Source of the DNA: an uncultured Eubacteriales bacterium
Lineage (GTDB): Bacteria; Bacillota; Clostridia; Oscillospirales; Oscillospiraceae
Direction: 5' to 3'
Assembly (NCBI GenBank): GCA_900316745.1
Contig: ONEB01000015.1
Coordinates: 1 to 45,335, forward strand
Length of the DNA: 45,335 nucleotides
Below the pieces are notes generated by a model. That model worked only from the letters and a program-made list of their open reading frames with translations. It did not search any database and was not told where the DNA came from. Both the position numbers and the translations under genes were made by a program. The first letter of the stretch is position 1. Each line of letters opens with the position of its first letter. This document shows positions 7,604 to 15,840 of this stretch, piece after piece.

Positions 7604-8512
7604 ATGGAGCTGCGGGATCTGCGATTTTTCTGCCTGACGGCGGAGCTGGGGAGCGTGACGCGCGCGGCGGAGGAGCTGGGCGTGTCGCAGCCGTTCGTAA
7701 CCAAGGTGATCCACCAGCTGGAGGAGGAGCTCGGCACGAAGCTCTTTGACATCGAGCGCCGCCGCATCGTCTTAAACGAAAACGGCAGCTACTTCTACCG
7801 CGAGGCGCGCGACATTCTCGACCGCACCGACCGGCTGACGGAGAACATGGCCGTCAAGCAGGAGGAGGCCGCGTTCAAGACAAAGCTGCTGTACAACAAC
7901 GCGGGCTATCTGAGCGCGCTGAACAACGCCTTCATGGAGCAGTACCCCAAGGGCGTCCTGTCCGAGACCTATGCCCCCCGAAAGGACATCATTGATCTGC
8001 TGAACACGAACAAGGCGGACTTTGCCATCACGCTGCCGCCGATCACGGGCGAGGAATCGCGCATGATCGAGACGATCACGGTCTTAAAAGACACCGGCAG
8101 CATCATGGTGCCGCCGGATCATCCGCTGTATCAGAAAGAATTCGTCACGCTCGAGGACATCGCGCCCTGCCCCATCGTGATCGCGCCCAAGGGCAGCGGC
8201 ATGCGCGACACGATCGACGGCATCTTTGCCAGACACGGGCTCGTGCCGAACGTGGTGTATGAGACGCCGGACATGGACCTGCAGCAGCGTATGGTGCTCG
8301 TGAACAAGCGCGGCATCTGCTTCATGTCCATCATCCACACGCGCGACCCGCTCATCGGGCAGTACTGCCGCAAGACCGTGACGGATCAGGCGTTTGGTAC
8401 GGTGGGTCTGAGCTACAACAAGTTCCGCCCCCAGACCGCCGGGATGCTCGCGTTCCGCCGCTTCGCGGTCAGCTTCTTTGGCGCACTGCAGGCCATGGCG
8501 GACGAGATCTGA
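7604..8512 (+). CDS. LysR-family transcriptional regulator of the Fe-S cluster
   Basis: This 302-residue protein begins MELRDLRFFCLTAELG, with the LysR helix-turn-helix at about residues 15-40 (SVTRAAEELGVSQPFVTKVIHQLEEELG) and a C-terminal effector domain. The reading frame stays open far upstream, but an ideal AAGGAGGTCGAGAC precedes the ATG at 7604, which fixes the start. The gene is divergent from the Fe-S protein at 7429. A 30-bp inverted repeat between them is the probable operator, so it likely controls the redox cluster and itself. Confidence 0.92.
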   Translation: MELRDLRFFCLTAELGSVTRAAEELGVSQPFVTKVIHQLEEELGTKLFDIERRRIVLNENGSYFYREARDILDRTDRLTENMAVKQEEAAFKTKLLYNNAGYLSALNNAFMEQYPKGVLSETYAPRKDIIDLLNTNKADFAITLPPITGEESRMIETITVLKDTGSIMVPPDHPLYQKEFVTLEDIAPCPIVIAPKGSGMRDTIDGIFARHGLVPNVVYETPDMDLQQRMVLVNKRGICFMSIIHTRDPLIGQYCRKTVTDQAFGTVGLSYNKFRPQTAGMLAFRRFAVSFFGALQAMADEI

Positions 8513-8524
8513 ACCATAGAAGCG

Positions 8525-8558
8525 CAAAAAGACCATGCCGAAAGGCATGGTCTTTTTG
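8525..8558. terminator. Bidirectional intrinsic terminator
   Basis: A perfect 15-bp stem (8525-8539 with 8544-8558) is closed by a GAAA tetraloop and has T runs on both strands. It ends the plus-strand LysR gene, and the convergent 39-codon gene that stops at 8577. Confidence 0.92.
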
Positions 8559-8576
8559 ATTGGTTTTTTGCTGCGC

Positions 8577-8696
8577 TCAGGACACGAACAGCGCGTTGGC
8601 GTCCATCGCCGCTGCGTTGAGCGCGAAAGCCGGGATCAGCGAAATGACCATCAGCAGGACGAGCAGGAGGCTCATTGTGCGTTTTTTCATACTCAT
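8577..8696 (-). CDS. Putative 39-residue secreted peptide precursor
   Basis: This short frame has an ATG at 8696 preceded by AAAGGAAGC and a stop just before the bidirectional terminator. The product starts MSMKKRT and continues with a long Leu/Val/Ile core (LLLVLLMVISL), then an IPAFALNAAA stretch that contains possible signal-peptidase sites (AFA or NAAA). This leaves only about 9-14 residues after cleavage. It may be a secreted peptide or signal, or the truncated remnant of a larger exported protein. A TATATA stretch around 8745-8755 could serve as a -10 element. The small size limits confidence. Confidence 0.5.
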   Translation of the reverse strand: MSMKKRTMSLLLVLLMVISLIPAFALNAAAMDANALFVS

Positions 8697-9123
8697 GCTT
8701 CCTTTCTTCTTTCGTCGGCGCAGTGAAAGCGCGTGCGCCGCAGTGATATATATTTTTATGTGCAGCGAGAAGTGCGTTTCCCGCCCCGTGTCCGGTCTCG
8801 CCTGATCCGGGACGCTGCGGTAAGCCCGCGGCAGCGGTTGCGGCGCCGCCGCGGACAATGAGGAAATTGACCGCTCAGACCGGTTGCGGCGGTCCGCGCG
8901 GATTGATTCCTCTTCCGCGCAAAACAGAGGAGGCAGACGATGCGCCGGTCGGCGCAGGGTCTGTGAAGCACCGCCGCCGTTTTTTGCTGGAAACGATGGC
9001 GGATACTGCACAACATGTTGGGGGAAAAAGGTATACCTTTTTCCCCACTCTTTTCAGCATGCGGAGGCGTTGATACGTCGTGTTTTCAGCATTTTTTCGG
9101 CGCACCGCAGCAGATCAAACAGC
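8697..9123. other. Non-coding gap with a 26-bp perfect palindrome
   Basis: No convincing gene is seen between the small peptide gene and the terminator near 9125. Frames that are open here lack SD sites and look random. The only distinct structure is a perfect palindrome at 9021-9046, described separately. Confidence 0.6.
9021..9046. repeat. Perfect 26-bp palindrome
   Basis: GGGGAAAAAGGTA at 9021-9033 is followed directly by its exact reverse complement to 9046, with no loop. It is not followed by a long T run, so it is a poor terminator. It may be a protein-binding site or part of a dispersed repeat. Confidence 0.7.
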
Positions 9124-9152
9124 AAAAACCGGACGCTCCCGCGTCCGGTTTT
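9124..9152. terminator. Intrinsic terminator after the acyltransferase gene
   Basis: A 12-bp stem (9125-9136 with 9141-9152, AAAACCGGACGC and its complement) has a TCCC loop. On the minus strand it is followed by a five-T run and lies 94 bases after the acyltransferase stop at 9247. Confidence 0.8.
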
Positions 9153-9246
9153 GGTGTTATTTTCGGTTGAAAACGCGAAAATTTAAGATTTAGATAATCA
9201 AAAATAACGCAAAAAGTGTCTATTTTCGAACGATTTGAAAGAGCCG

Positions 9247-11046
9247 TCAATCGACGACGCCGATCGCCCTGGAGACAAAGTCGGCATATCCCTGCTGCCC
9301 CGCCTGCTGGAGGTGGATGCCGTCGGAGTAGAACCACTCAGGGTGGCTCGGCGCGACGCCAGCCCAGTCGATGAGCGTGACATTGTCGTTGGCGTCGACG
9401 ACGGCGCGGATGACGCTGTTGGACTCCTCCTGCCAGCGCAGCGTGGCGCCGTAGGCGGTGACCCAGTAGATCTGCCGGTCGGGGCCCAGCCAGTCGATGA
9501 CGGACTGGCCGAAGCTCTGCGAGAACGGGCCGTTCGTGCCGAGGGCGATGACGACAACGCTGCCGAGTCTGCCCTGCGCCTGGAGGTTTTGCAGAACGCC
9601 GAGGACGTCCGCGACCTGGCGGGACTCCTTCGCGTCCACGACGCAGCCGGGCATCATCTGCTGCAGCGCGGGAAGCGCGCCGAGCATCACCGAGTCGCCC
9701 ACGCAGGTGACGGTTGCGGGATCGGTATGCGTGTCGGGCGGCGTCGCCTCGGGCCATGCCTCGCCGTCGGCGTCGAACATGCCGTCCCAGTCGCCCGTGG
9801 GCGTCGGCGCGGTCTCGCCGGAGAGAGCGGCGTTCTGCTCCAGCTCCTCCCGGAGCTGGTCGAGATCGTCCGCGGCGGCAGGCGCGTGCCAGAGCGCGAC
9901 GGCACCGGCGGCAACCGCAGCCGCCATGAGCCACGGCGCAGCGCGCAAAAGCAGCGTCCATCTGCTCCTGCCTCTTTTCACGCGCAGCATCGCCGGACGC
10001 ACCGCCAGATGCAGCAGCGCCGCCAGAACGAGCATGACGCCCGCCTCGATCAGCGCGAGATACACGGCGTTGTCCACCGGACGCCAGCGCTGGATGAAGT
10101 AAATCGTCGGATACATGATGAGATACAGCTCATAGCTGATCTGCCCCAGCCACTTCACGGGCCGAACTTCCAGCCATCTGCCAAAGGGCAGCTTCGGATC
10201 GGCGACCAGTCCGATCAGCAGCGTGAACGCGAGCGCCGACGCCGCGATAAGCCCCTCGTAGGCCGCGGGCTCCTCGCCGTTGACCATGACGAACAGCACC
10301 ATAATCAGCGGGATGCACAGTCCGAACAGCAGCCAGCCCGTGCTCTCCGGAACGCCGTCCTCCGCCTCGTCGAGCCGCAGCAGGCCGAGGGCGCTGCCCA
10401 GCAGCAGCGCATGCACGCGCGTGTCCGTGCCAAAATAGACGCGGGACGGATCGCCGCCCGGCAGATAGATCGCGCCCATCTCCGTGATCGACGCCATCGC
10501 CAGCACGAACAGCACCAGCGCGCCGACGCCCTTATGGCGCTTCTCCAGCCGCGCGCTGACGAAAAACAGGATCGGCCAGACGAGATAATACTGCAGCTCG
10601 ATCGCCGTGGACCACAGGTGCGTGAACGGCGAGGAGTTGGCGATGCGCGTGAAATAGGACATGTTCAGCGCGATCTGGCGCCAGTTGTTATAGCCGAGGA
10701 GGATGCTCAGCACCTCGCCGCGCAGTCCCCGCAGCGACGCGGGATAAAACCGCCAGAGCAAAAACAGCGTCGCCCCGACAACGACCAGCAGCGCGGGATA
10801 GATGCGTCGGATGCGCTTGAGATAGAATTGCCCGACGCTGTATGTACGCAGCTCAAACGCGCGCATGCTCGTCACGGCGAGCAGATAGCCCGACAGGACG
10901 AAGAACAGCGACACGCCGAGATAGCCGCCGCGCATCGTCTCCGGGAACATGTGATACAGAATGATCACGACGATCGCGAGCGCGCGCAGGCCGTCCAGTC
11001 CCGGGATGTGCGTGCGGCGGGCAGATTGTTTCGATTGCTGACCCAT
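9247..11046 (-). CDS. Membrane O-acyltransferase with C-terminal SGNH domain (OatA-like)
   Basis: This 599-residue protein combines an acyltransferase-3 membrane domain (about residues 1-350, ten or so hydrophobic segments) with an extracytoplasmic SGNH hydrolase-type domain. The N-terminus (HIPGLDGLRALAI, then YHMFP, then FFVLSGYLL) is typical of OafA/OatA proteins. The SGNH domain shows GDSVMLG with the predicted nucleophile Ser452, a GTNG block at 503-506 and DGIH with Asp575 and His578. OatA proteins move acetyl groups across the membrane onto peptidoglycan muramic acid; other members decorate surface glycans, so the acceptor is uncertain. ATG at 11046 follows AAAGGAGTCACC. A small hairpin with four U lies directly before this SD. 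Confidence 0.9.
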   Translation of the reverse strand: MGQQSKQSARRTHIPGLDGLRALAIVVIILYHMFPETMRGGYLGVSLFFVLSGYLLAVTSMRAFELRTYSVGQFYLKRIRRIYPALLVVVGATLFLLWRFYPASLRGLRGEVLSILLGYNNWRQIALNMSYFTRIANSSPFTHLWSTAIELQYYLVWPILFFVSARLEKRHKGVGALVLFVLAMASITEMGAIYLPGGDPSRVYFGTDTRVHALLLGSALGLLRLDEAEDGVPESTGWLLFGLCIPLIMVLFVMVNGEEPAAYEGLIAASALAFTLLIGLVADPKLPFGRWLEVRPVKWLGQISYELYLIMYPTIYFIQRWRPVDNAVYLALIEAGVMLVLAALLHLAVRPAMLRVKRGRSRWTLLLRAAPWLMAAAVAAGAVALWHAPAAADDLDQLREELEQNAALSGETAPTPTGDWDGMFDADGEAWPEATPPDTHTDPATVTCVGDSVMLGALPALQQMMPGCVVDAKESRQVADVLGVLQNLQAQGRLGSVVVIALGTNGPFSQSFGQSVIDWLGPDRQIYWVTAYGATLRWQEESNSVIRAVVDANDNVTLIDWAGVAPSHPEWFYSDGIHLQQAGQQGYADFVSRAIGVVD

Positions 11047-11058
11047 GGTGACTCCTTT

Positions 11059-11082
11059 AAAACGCGCCGAACAGGCGGCGCG
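11059..11082 (-). promoter_or_regulatory. Leader hairpin (possible attenuator) before the OatA-like gene
   Basis: On the minus strand, a 7-bp CGCGCCG/CGGCGCG stem (11082-11076 with 11069-11063) is followed by TTTT and then at once by AAAGGAG, the ribosome-binding site. The arrangement resembles a weak terminator or an occluding hairpin in the 5' leader. Confidence 0.45.
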
Positions 11083-11107
11083 GATACCTTAAAATTGCGT
11101 AAATGTT

Positions 11108-11136
11108 ATTTTACCCCATACAGGGCAAAAAAGCAA
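11108..11136 (-). promoter_or_regulatory. Promoter of the OatA-like gene
   Basis: On the minus strand TTGCTT (11136-11131) is followed after 17 bp by TAAAAT (11113-11108). Its -35 lies two bases from the -35 of the divergent promoter. Confidence 0.6.
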
Positions 11137-11138
11137 GG

Positions 11139-11166
11139 TTGCGCGGATGGGTTTCCGTGGTATAAT
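11139..11166 (+). promoter_or_regulatory. Promoter of the PlsC-like gene
   Basis: TTGCGC at 11139-11144 is followed after 16 bp by a consensus TATAAT at 11161-11166. The start codon is 33 bases downstream. Confidence 0.65.
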
Positions 11167-11198
11167 AGGTCATATCTGATCGAAATGGGGGATGAACC

Positions 11199-11999
11199 GT
11201 GCTCTTTTATATCCTGCTGGCGCTCGGCGCCGCGCTGACGGCGCTGGTGTTTGTGCTTGCGCCCAGTCTGAGTCTCTGGTGGGCGATCCCGATCGCGCTG
11301 GGGATGATCGTGCTGCTCAACGGGCTGTATCTGCTCGCGGTCTGGATCTACTGCAAAAGCATCGACATGGACCGCGAATATGACACGATCGACCCCGTTG
11401 CGCATCGCTGGACGATGACCTTCATCCGGTGGCTGCTCGCGGTGTGCCGCGTGAAGATCCGCACCGTGAACCTGGACATCGTTCCGCGCGAGGGCGAGTT
11501 TCTGCTCGTGGGCAACCACCGCTCGGCGTTCGATCCCCTGACGACCTTTGTCGCCATGAAGGACTGGCCGCTCGCGTTTATCTCCAAGCCCGAGAACATC
11601 TACAAGCTCTTTCTCGGCCCGGCTCCGTACAAGTGCTGCTTCCTCCCGATCGACCGCGAAAACCCGCGCAACGCGCTCAAAACCATCAACGCCGCCGCCG
11701 CGCGCATGAAAGCGCACGCTTGCAGCTACGGCATCTATCCCGAGGGCACGCGCACGCGCACCGGCAAGCTGCTGGAATTCAAGCCCGGCGCGTTCAAGGC
11801 CGCGCAGAAGGCGCACGTCCCCGTTGTGGTCGTCGCCGCAGAGGGCGGCGAGCAGGTGTTAAAGCGCGCCCCGCTGCGCTCCACGACCGTGACGCTCACC
11901 TTCCTCGCCGTGATCGACGCCGACACCGTCAAGGCCAAGCACACGCACGAGCTCGCCGACGAGGTAAAGGGAATGCTTCAGGAGCACCTCGGCGAATAA
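11199..11999 (+). CDS. 1-acyl-sn-glycerol-3-phosphate acyltransferase family protein (PlsC-like)
   Basis: This 266-residue protein probably transfers an acyl chain to lysophosphatidic acid or a related lipid at the inner membrane. Two hydrophobic segments occupy residues 1-52. The catalytic block NHRSAFD (HX4D, His107 and Asp112) and the substrate-binding block PEGTRTR (181-187) are in the right order and spacing. The start is GTG at 11199, with GGGGGA six bases upstream and a TATAAT promoter before it. It is divergent from the OatA-like gene and is followed by its own terminator. Bacteria often carry several PlsC paralogues, so whether this is the main phosphatidate-forming enzyme is unknown. 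Confidence 0.88.
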   Translation: MLFYILLALGAALTALVFVLAPSLSLWWAIPIALGMIVLLNGLYLLAVWIYCKSIDMDREYDTIDPVAHRWTMTFIRWLLAVCRVKIRTVNLDIVPREGEFLLVGNHRSAFDPLTTFVAMKDWPLAFISKPENIYKLFLGPAPYKCCFLPIDRENPRNALKTINAAAARMKAHACSYGIYPEGTRTRTGKLLEFKPGAFKAAQKAHVPVVVVAAEGGEQVLKRAPLRSTTVTLTFLAVIDADTVKAKHTHELADEVKGMLQEHLGE

Positions 12000-12007
12000 G
12001 CTGCATA

Positions 12008-12036
12008 TTGACTTTATATGCCATTTGTGTTAATAA
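12008..12036 (+). promoter_or_regulatory. Possible promoter before the EamA transporter gene
   Basis: TTGACT at 12008-12013 is followed after 17 bp by TAATAA at 12031-12036. A transcript would begin near 12043, only about nine bases before a terminator hairpin, so its productive use is uncertain. Confidence 0.45.
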
Positions 12037-12051
12037 TAGTACGTTATTTTG

Positions 12052-12078
12052 AAAGCCGCCGAATTGGCGGCTTTTTTA
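12052..12078 (+). terminator. Intrinsic terminator after the PlsC-like gene
   Basis: A 9-bp AAGCCGCC-type stem (12052-12060 with 12066-12074) has a GAATT loop and is followed by a T run. It lies 52 bases after the plsC-like stop and 22 bases before the next start codon. Confidence 0.85.
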
Positions 12079-12100
12079 TAGAGTTTTGGAGGAGTTTGCA

Positions 12101-13006
12101 ATGTGGTTTGTACTCGCGCTGGTCGCGCTGCTGTGCTGGTCGGGGTCGGATCTCTTTTCCAAGATCGGCTGCCGCGAACCGGACGACAAACTGGCGCATC
12201 TGAAAATGGTCATGGCCGTGGGTCTCGTCATGGGTCTGCACGCGGCATACGAGATCTTTGTCGGCGGCGTCGCCATCTCCTGGCACGTCATCTGGACCTA
12301 TCTGCCGGTGTCGCTGCTGTACATCGGGTCGATGACGCTGGGCTACGTCGGTCTGCGCTACATCGAGCTGAGCATCTCCAGCCCCATCTGCAACGCCTCC
12401 GGCGCGCTCGTGGCGCTGCTGTGGTTCATCACCGGCGATGTGGAGACGACGCCTGCCGCGGTCGCGGCGGTAATCCTGGTCTCTGCGGGCGTGATCGGGC
12501 TCGGCATTGTGGAGTCGCGCGAGGATGAGCAGCTGCGCGCAGCGCGTCAGGAGCTGTCCAACTACAAGTACGCCAAGAGCTGGATCGCGCTGGCGCTGCC
12601 GATCGCCTACATGCTGCTCGACGCCGCCGGCACCTTTGCCGACACGCTGGTGCTCCGCTCGCTCAACGAGGACAGCGCCAACTGCGCATACGAGCTGACG
12701 TTCTTTGCCGCGGCCGTCGTGTGCTTTGTCTATGTCGTGCTGATCCGCAGGGACAGGCTCGTCCCGAAGCTGGAAGCGCCGAAGTACATCGGCGCCGTGT
12801 TCGAGACGGCAGGTCAGTTTGCCTACATCTACGCCATCGCCGACGAGGCGCACGTCATGTATTCCGCGCCGATCATCTCCGCCTACTGCGTCGCCTCCGT
12901 GCTCTGGAGCCGCGTGTTCCTGCGCGAGAAGCTTTCGGGGAAGCATTATCTCATGATCCTGCTCGTCGTGATCGGCATCGTGATCCTCGGCATCCTGGAT
13001 CTGTAA
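12101..13006 (+). CDS. EamA/DMT-superfamily transporter
   Basis: This 301-residue membrane protein has about ten hydrophobic segments arranged as two repeats of five, separated by a charged loop near residues 140-165 (ESREDEQLRAARQEL). It fits the drug/metabolite transporter superfamily, which moves small metabolites across the membrane. The second half contains SAPIISAYCVASVLWSR followed by FLREKLS, a pattern common at the end of EamA repeats. The start ATG at 12101 has TTGGAGGAG eight bases upstream and is preferred over one five codons earlier. The substrate cannot be inferred. Confidence 0.85.
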   Translation: MWFVLALVALLCWSGSDLFSKIGCREPDDKLAHLKMVMAVGLVMGLHAAYEIFVGGVAISWHVIWTYLPVSLLYIGSMTLGYVGLRYIELSISSPICNASGALVALLWFITGDVETTPAAVAAVILVSAGVIGLGIVESREDEQLRAARQELSNYKYAKSWIALALPIAYMLLDAAGTFADTLVLRSLNEDSANCAYELTFFAAAVVCFVYVVLIRRDRLVPKLEAPKYIGAVFETAGQFAYIYAIADEAHVMYSAPIISAYCVASVLWSRVFLREKLSGKHYLMILLVVIGIVILGILDL

Positions 13007-13021
13007 AAGCAAAAACAGCAG

Positions 13022-13059
13022 AAAAAGCCGCTTTGACCTTCCGTCAAAGCGGCTTTTTT
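13022..13059. terminator. Bidirectional terminator between EamA gene and atpC
   Basis: A perfect 16-bp stem (13022-13037 with 13043-13058) has a CTTCC loop and T runs on both strands. It ends the convergent EamA and ATP synthase transcripts. Confidence 0.93.
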
Positions 13060-13068
13060 CGTGATGCG

Positions 13069-13488
13069 TTATCTGTGCTTTCTTGCAAAGCGGGCGGCGT
13101 CCTGTCGGGCGATCGCGCGATGGAGGGCGGCCTCGGCGCGGGCGACGTCGATATCCGCCGTCCGGTGCGCCAGACGCTCGCGGGCGCGGCGCTCGGCCGC
13201 CTCGGCGCGGGCAAGGTCGATGTCTTCGCCCTTTTCCGCGGCGCGCACCAGCAGCGTCACCTCGTTGTCCACCACGTTCAGTACGCCGATGCCGACGGCG
13301 ATGCCCGTCTCGCGCCCGTCGGAATAGGTGCAGCGCACGACGCCGTCCGTCACGGCGCCGAGCAGCGGCGCGTGGTTGGCAAGGATGCCGATGCTCGCCC
13401 CGTCCACGGGAACGTTCAGCTCCGCGACATGGTCATCGAACACCGTGCCGCCGGAGGTGAGGATCTGGATGTGGATCTTGTCCGCCAT
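13069..13488 (-). CDS. atpC: F1Fo ATP synthase subunit epsilon
   Basis: This 139-residue protein is the epsilon subunit of the F1 central stalk, which couples rotation and can inhibit ATP hydrolysis. The N-terminal beta-sandwich is recognisable by GTVFDDHVAELNVPVDGASIGILANHAPLLGA, broken here around its conserved NHAPLL motif at about 38-43. A helical C-terminal domain rich in Arg, Ala and Glu follows (about 88-139). The ATG lies three bases after the atpD stop; GAGGTG at the end of atpD is its SD. It is the last gene of the operon, before a strong terminator. Confidence 0.95.
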   Translation of the reverse strand: MADKIHIQILTSGGTVFDDHVAELNVPVDGASIGILANHAPLLGAVTDGVVRCTYSDGRETGIAVGIGVLNVVDNEVTLLVRAAEKGEDIDLARAEAAERRARERLAHRTADIDVARAEAALHRAIARQDAARFARKHR

Positions 13489-13491
13489 GGC

Positions 13492-14901
<1,410 letters not shown>

Positions 14902-15777
14902 TTACTTCTTCTTCTTGTTCTTGCTCAGTTTCAAAGCGTTCGCGCCGCCGACGATCTCGGAGATCTCGGTGGTGATCGCCGCCTGGCGCGCGCGGTTGAG
15001 ATGCAGCTGCAGGGTGCCGATGAGCTCGGCGGTGGAATCTGTCGCGGCGCTCATGGCGGTCATGCGCGAGGCATGCTCGCCGACCTTCGCCTCCAGCATG
15101 GTGGCGTAGACGGTGTTGTTCACATAGAGCTGCACCACGTTCTCGAGGATCGACGCGCGGTCGGGCTCGAAGAGATAGTCATGCGCCGTCTCGCCCTGCA
15201 CGCCTGCCGAGGCGGGCAGCAGGCACAGATCCGTCGGCTCCTGCGCGAGCATGCTGCGAAAGTGCTGATACACGAGGTGCACCTCGTCCGCCTCACCGGA
15301 GAGATACAGCCGCTTGAGCTCTTCCGCGAGCTCGAGCGCCTGATCCATCGTGGGCGTGTCGGATACCTCCTGACAGGTGCGCACAACAGGAAGCTCCATC
15401 TGCTTGATCAGATCGCGCCCCCAGCGCCCGAACACGATGACGGACGCCTCGCGCGTCTCCTGTTCCAGCGTGCGCTGCAAAAAGCGCAGCAGCGCGTGGT
15501 TATACATGCCGCACAGACCGCGGTTGCCCACGAACAGGACATAGCAGACCCTGCGGTTCTCCCTGTGCGGCGTGAGCAGCGGCGCGTCAAACGTCTCGCC
15601 GCCTGCCAGCACCGTATCGAGCAGCGACTGTGTTTTCTCGGCAAAGGCGCGCATGCCGCCCATACCGGACTGGGTCCGGCGCAGATTCGCCGCCGCGACC
15701 ATTTTCATGGTCTTGGTGATCTGCTGGGTATTCTGAACGCTCTTGATCCGGGTTCGGATCGCGCGCATGTTTGCCAC
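14902..15777 (-). CDS. atpG: F1Fo ATP synthase subunit gamma
   Basis: This 291-residue protein forms the rotating shaft of F1. The N-terminal helix RAIRTRIKSVQNTQQITKTM followed by KMVAAANLRR is diagnostic, and the C-terminal helix (LNRARQAAITTEISEIVGGA) is also conserved. The likely start is GTG at 15777, giving MANMRAI, with AAAAAGGAG ten bases upstream; an in-frame ATG three codons later is a fallback. The C-terminus ends in a run of lysines. It lies between the fused alpha gene and atpD, as in standard operons. Confidence 0.95.
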   Translation of the reverse strand: MANMRAIRTRIKSVQNTQQITKTMKMVAAANLRRTQSGMGGMRAFAEKTQSLLDTVLAGGETFDAPLLTPHRENRRVCYVLFVGNRGLCGMYNHALLRFLQRTLEQETREASVIVFGRWGRDLIKQMELPVVRTCQEVSDTPTMDQALELAEELKRLYLSGEADEVHLVYQHFRSMLAQEPTDLCLLPASAGVQGETAHDYLFEPDRASILENVVQLYVNNTVYATMLEAKVGEHASRMTAMSAATDSTAELIGTLQLHLNRARQAAITTEISEIVGGANALKLSKNKKKK

Positions 15778-15840
15778 CGATGCTCAACTCCTTTTTCCTT
15801 GATCCGGGAAGCGCACGGCGGCGCTCCCCGTAAATCGTCA

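Noticed and set aside
8884-9186. A 100-codon plus-strand frame in the gap after the small peptide gene
   Set aside because: It has no SD, an odd Arg/Cys-rich composition, and runs through a palindrome and a terminator.
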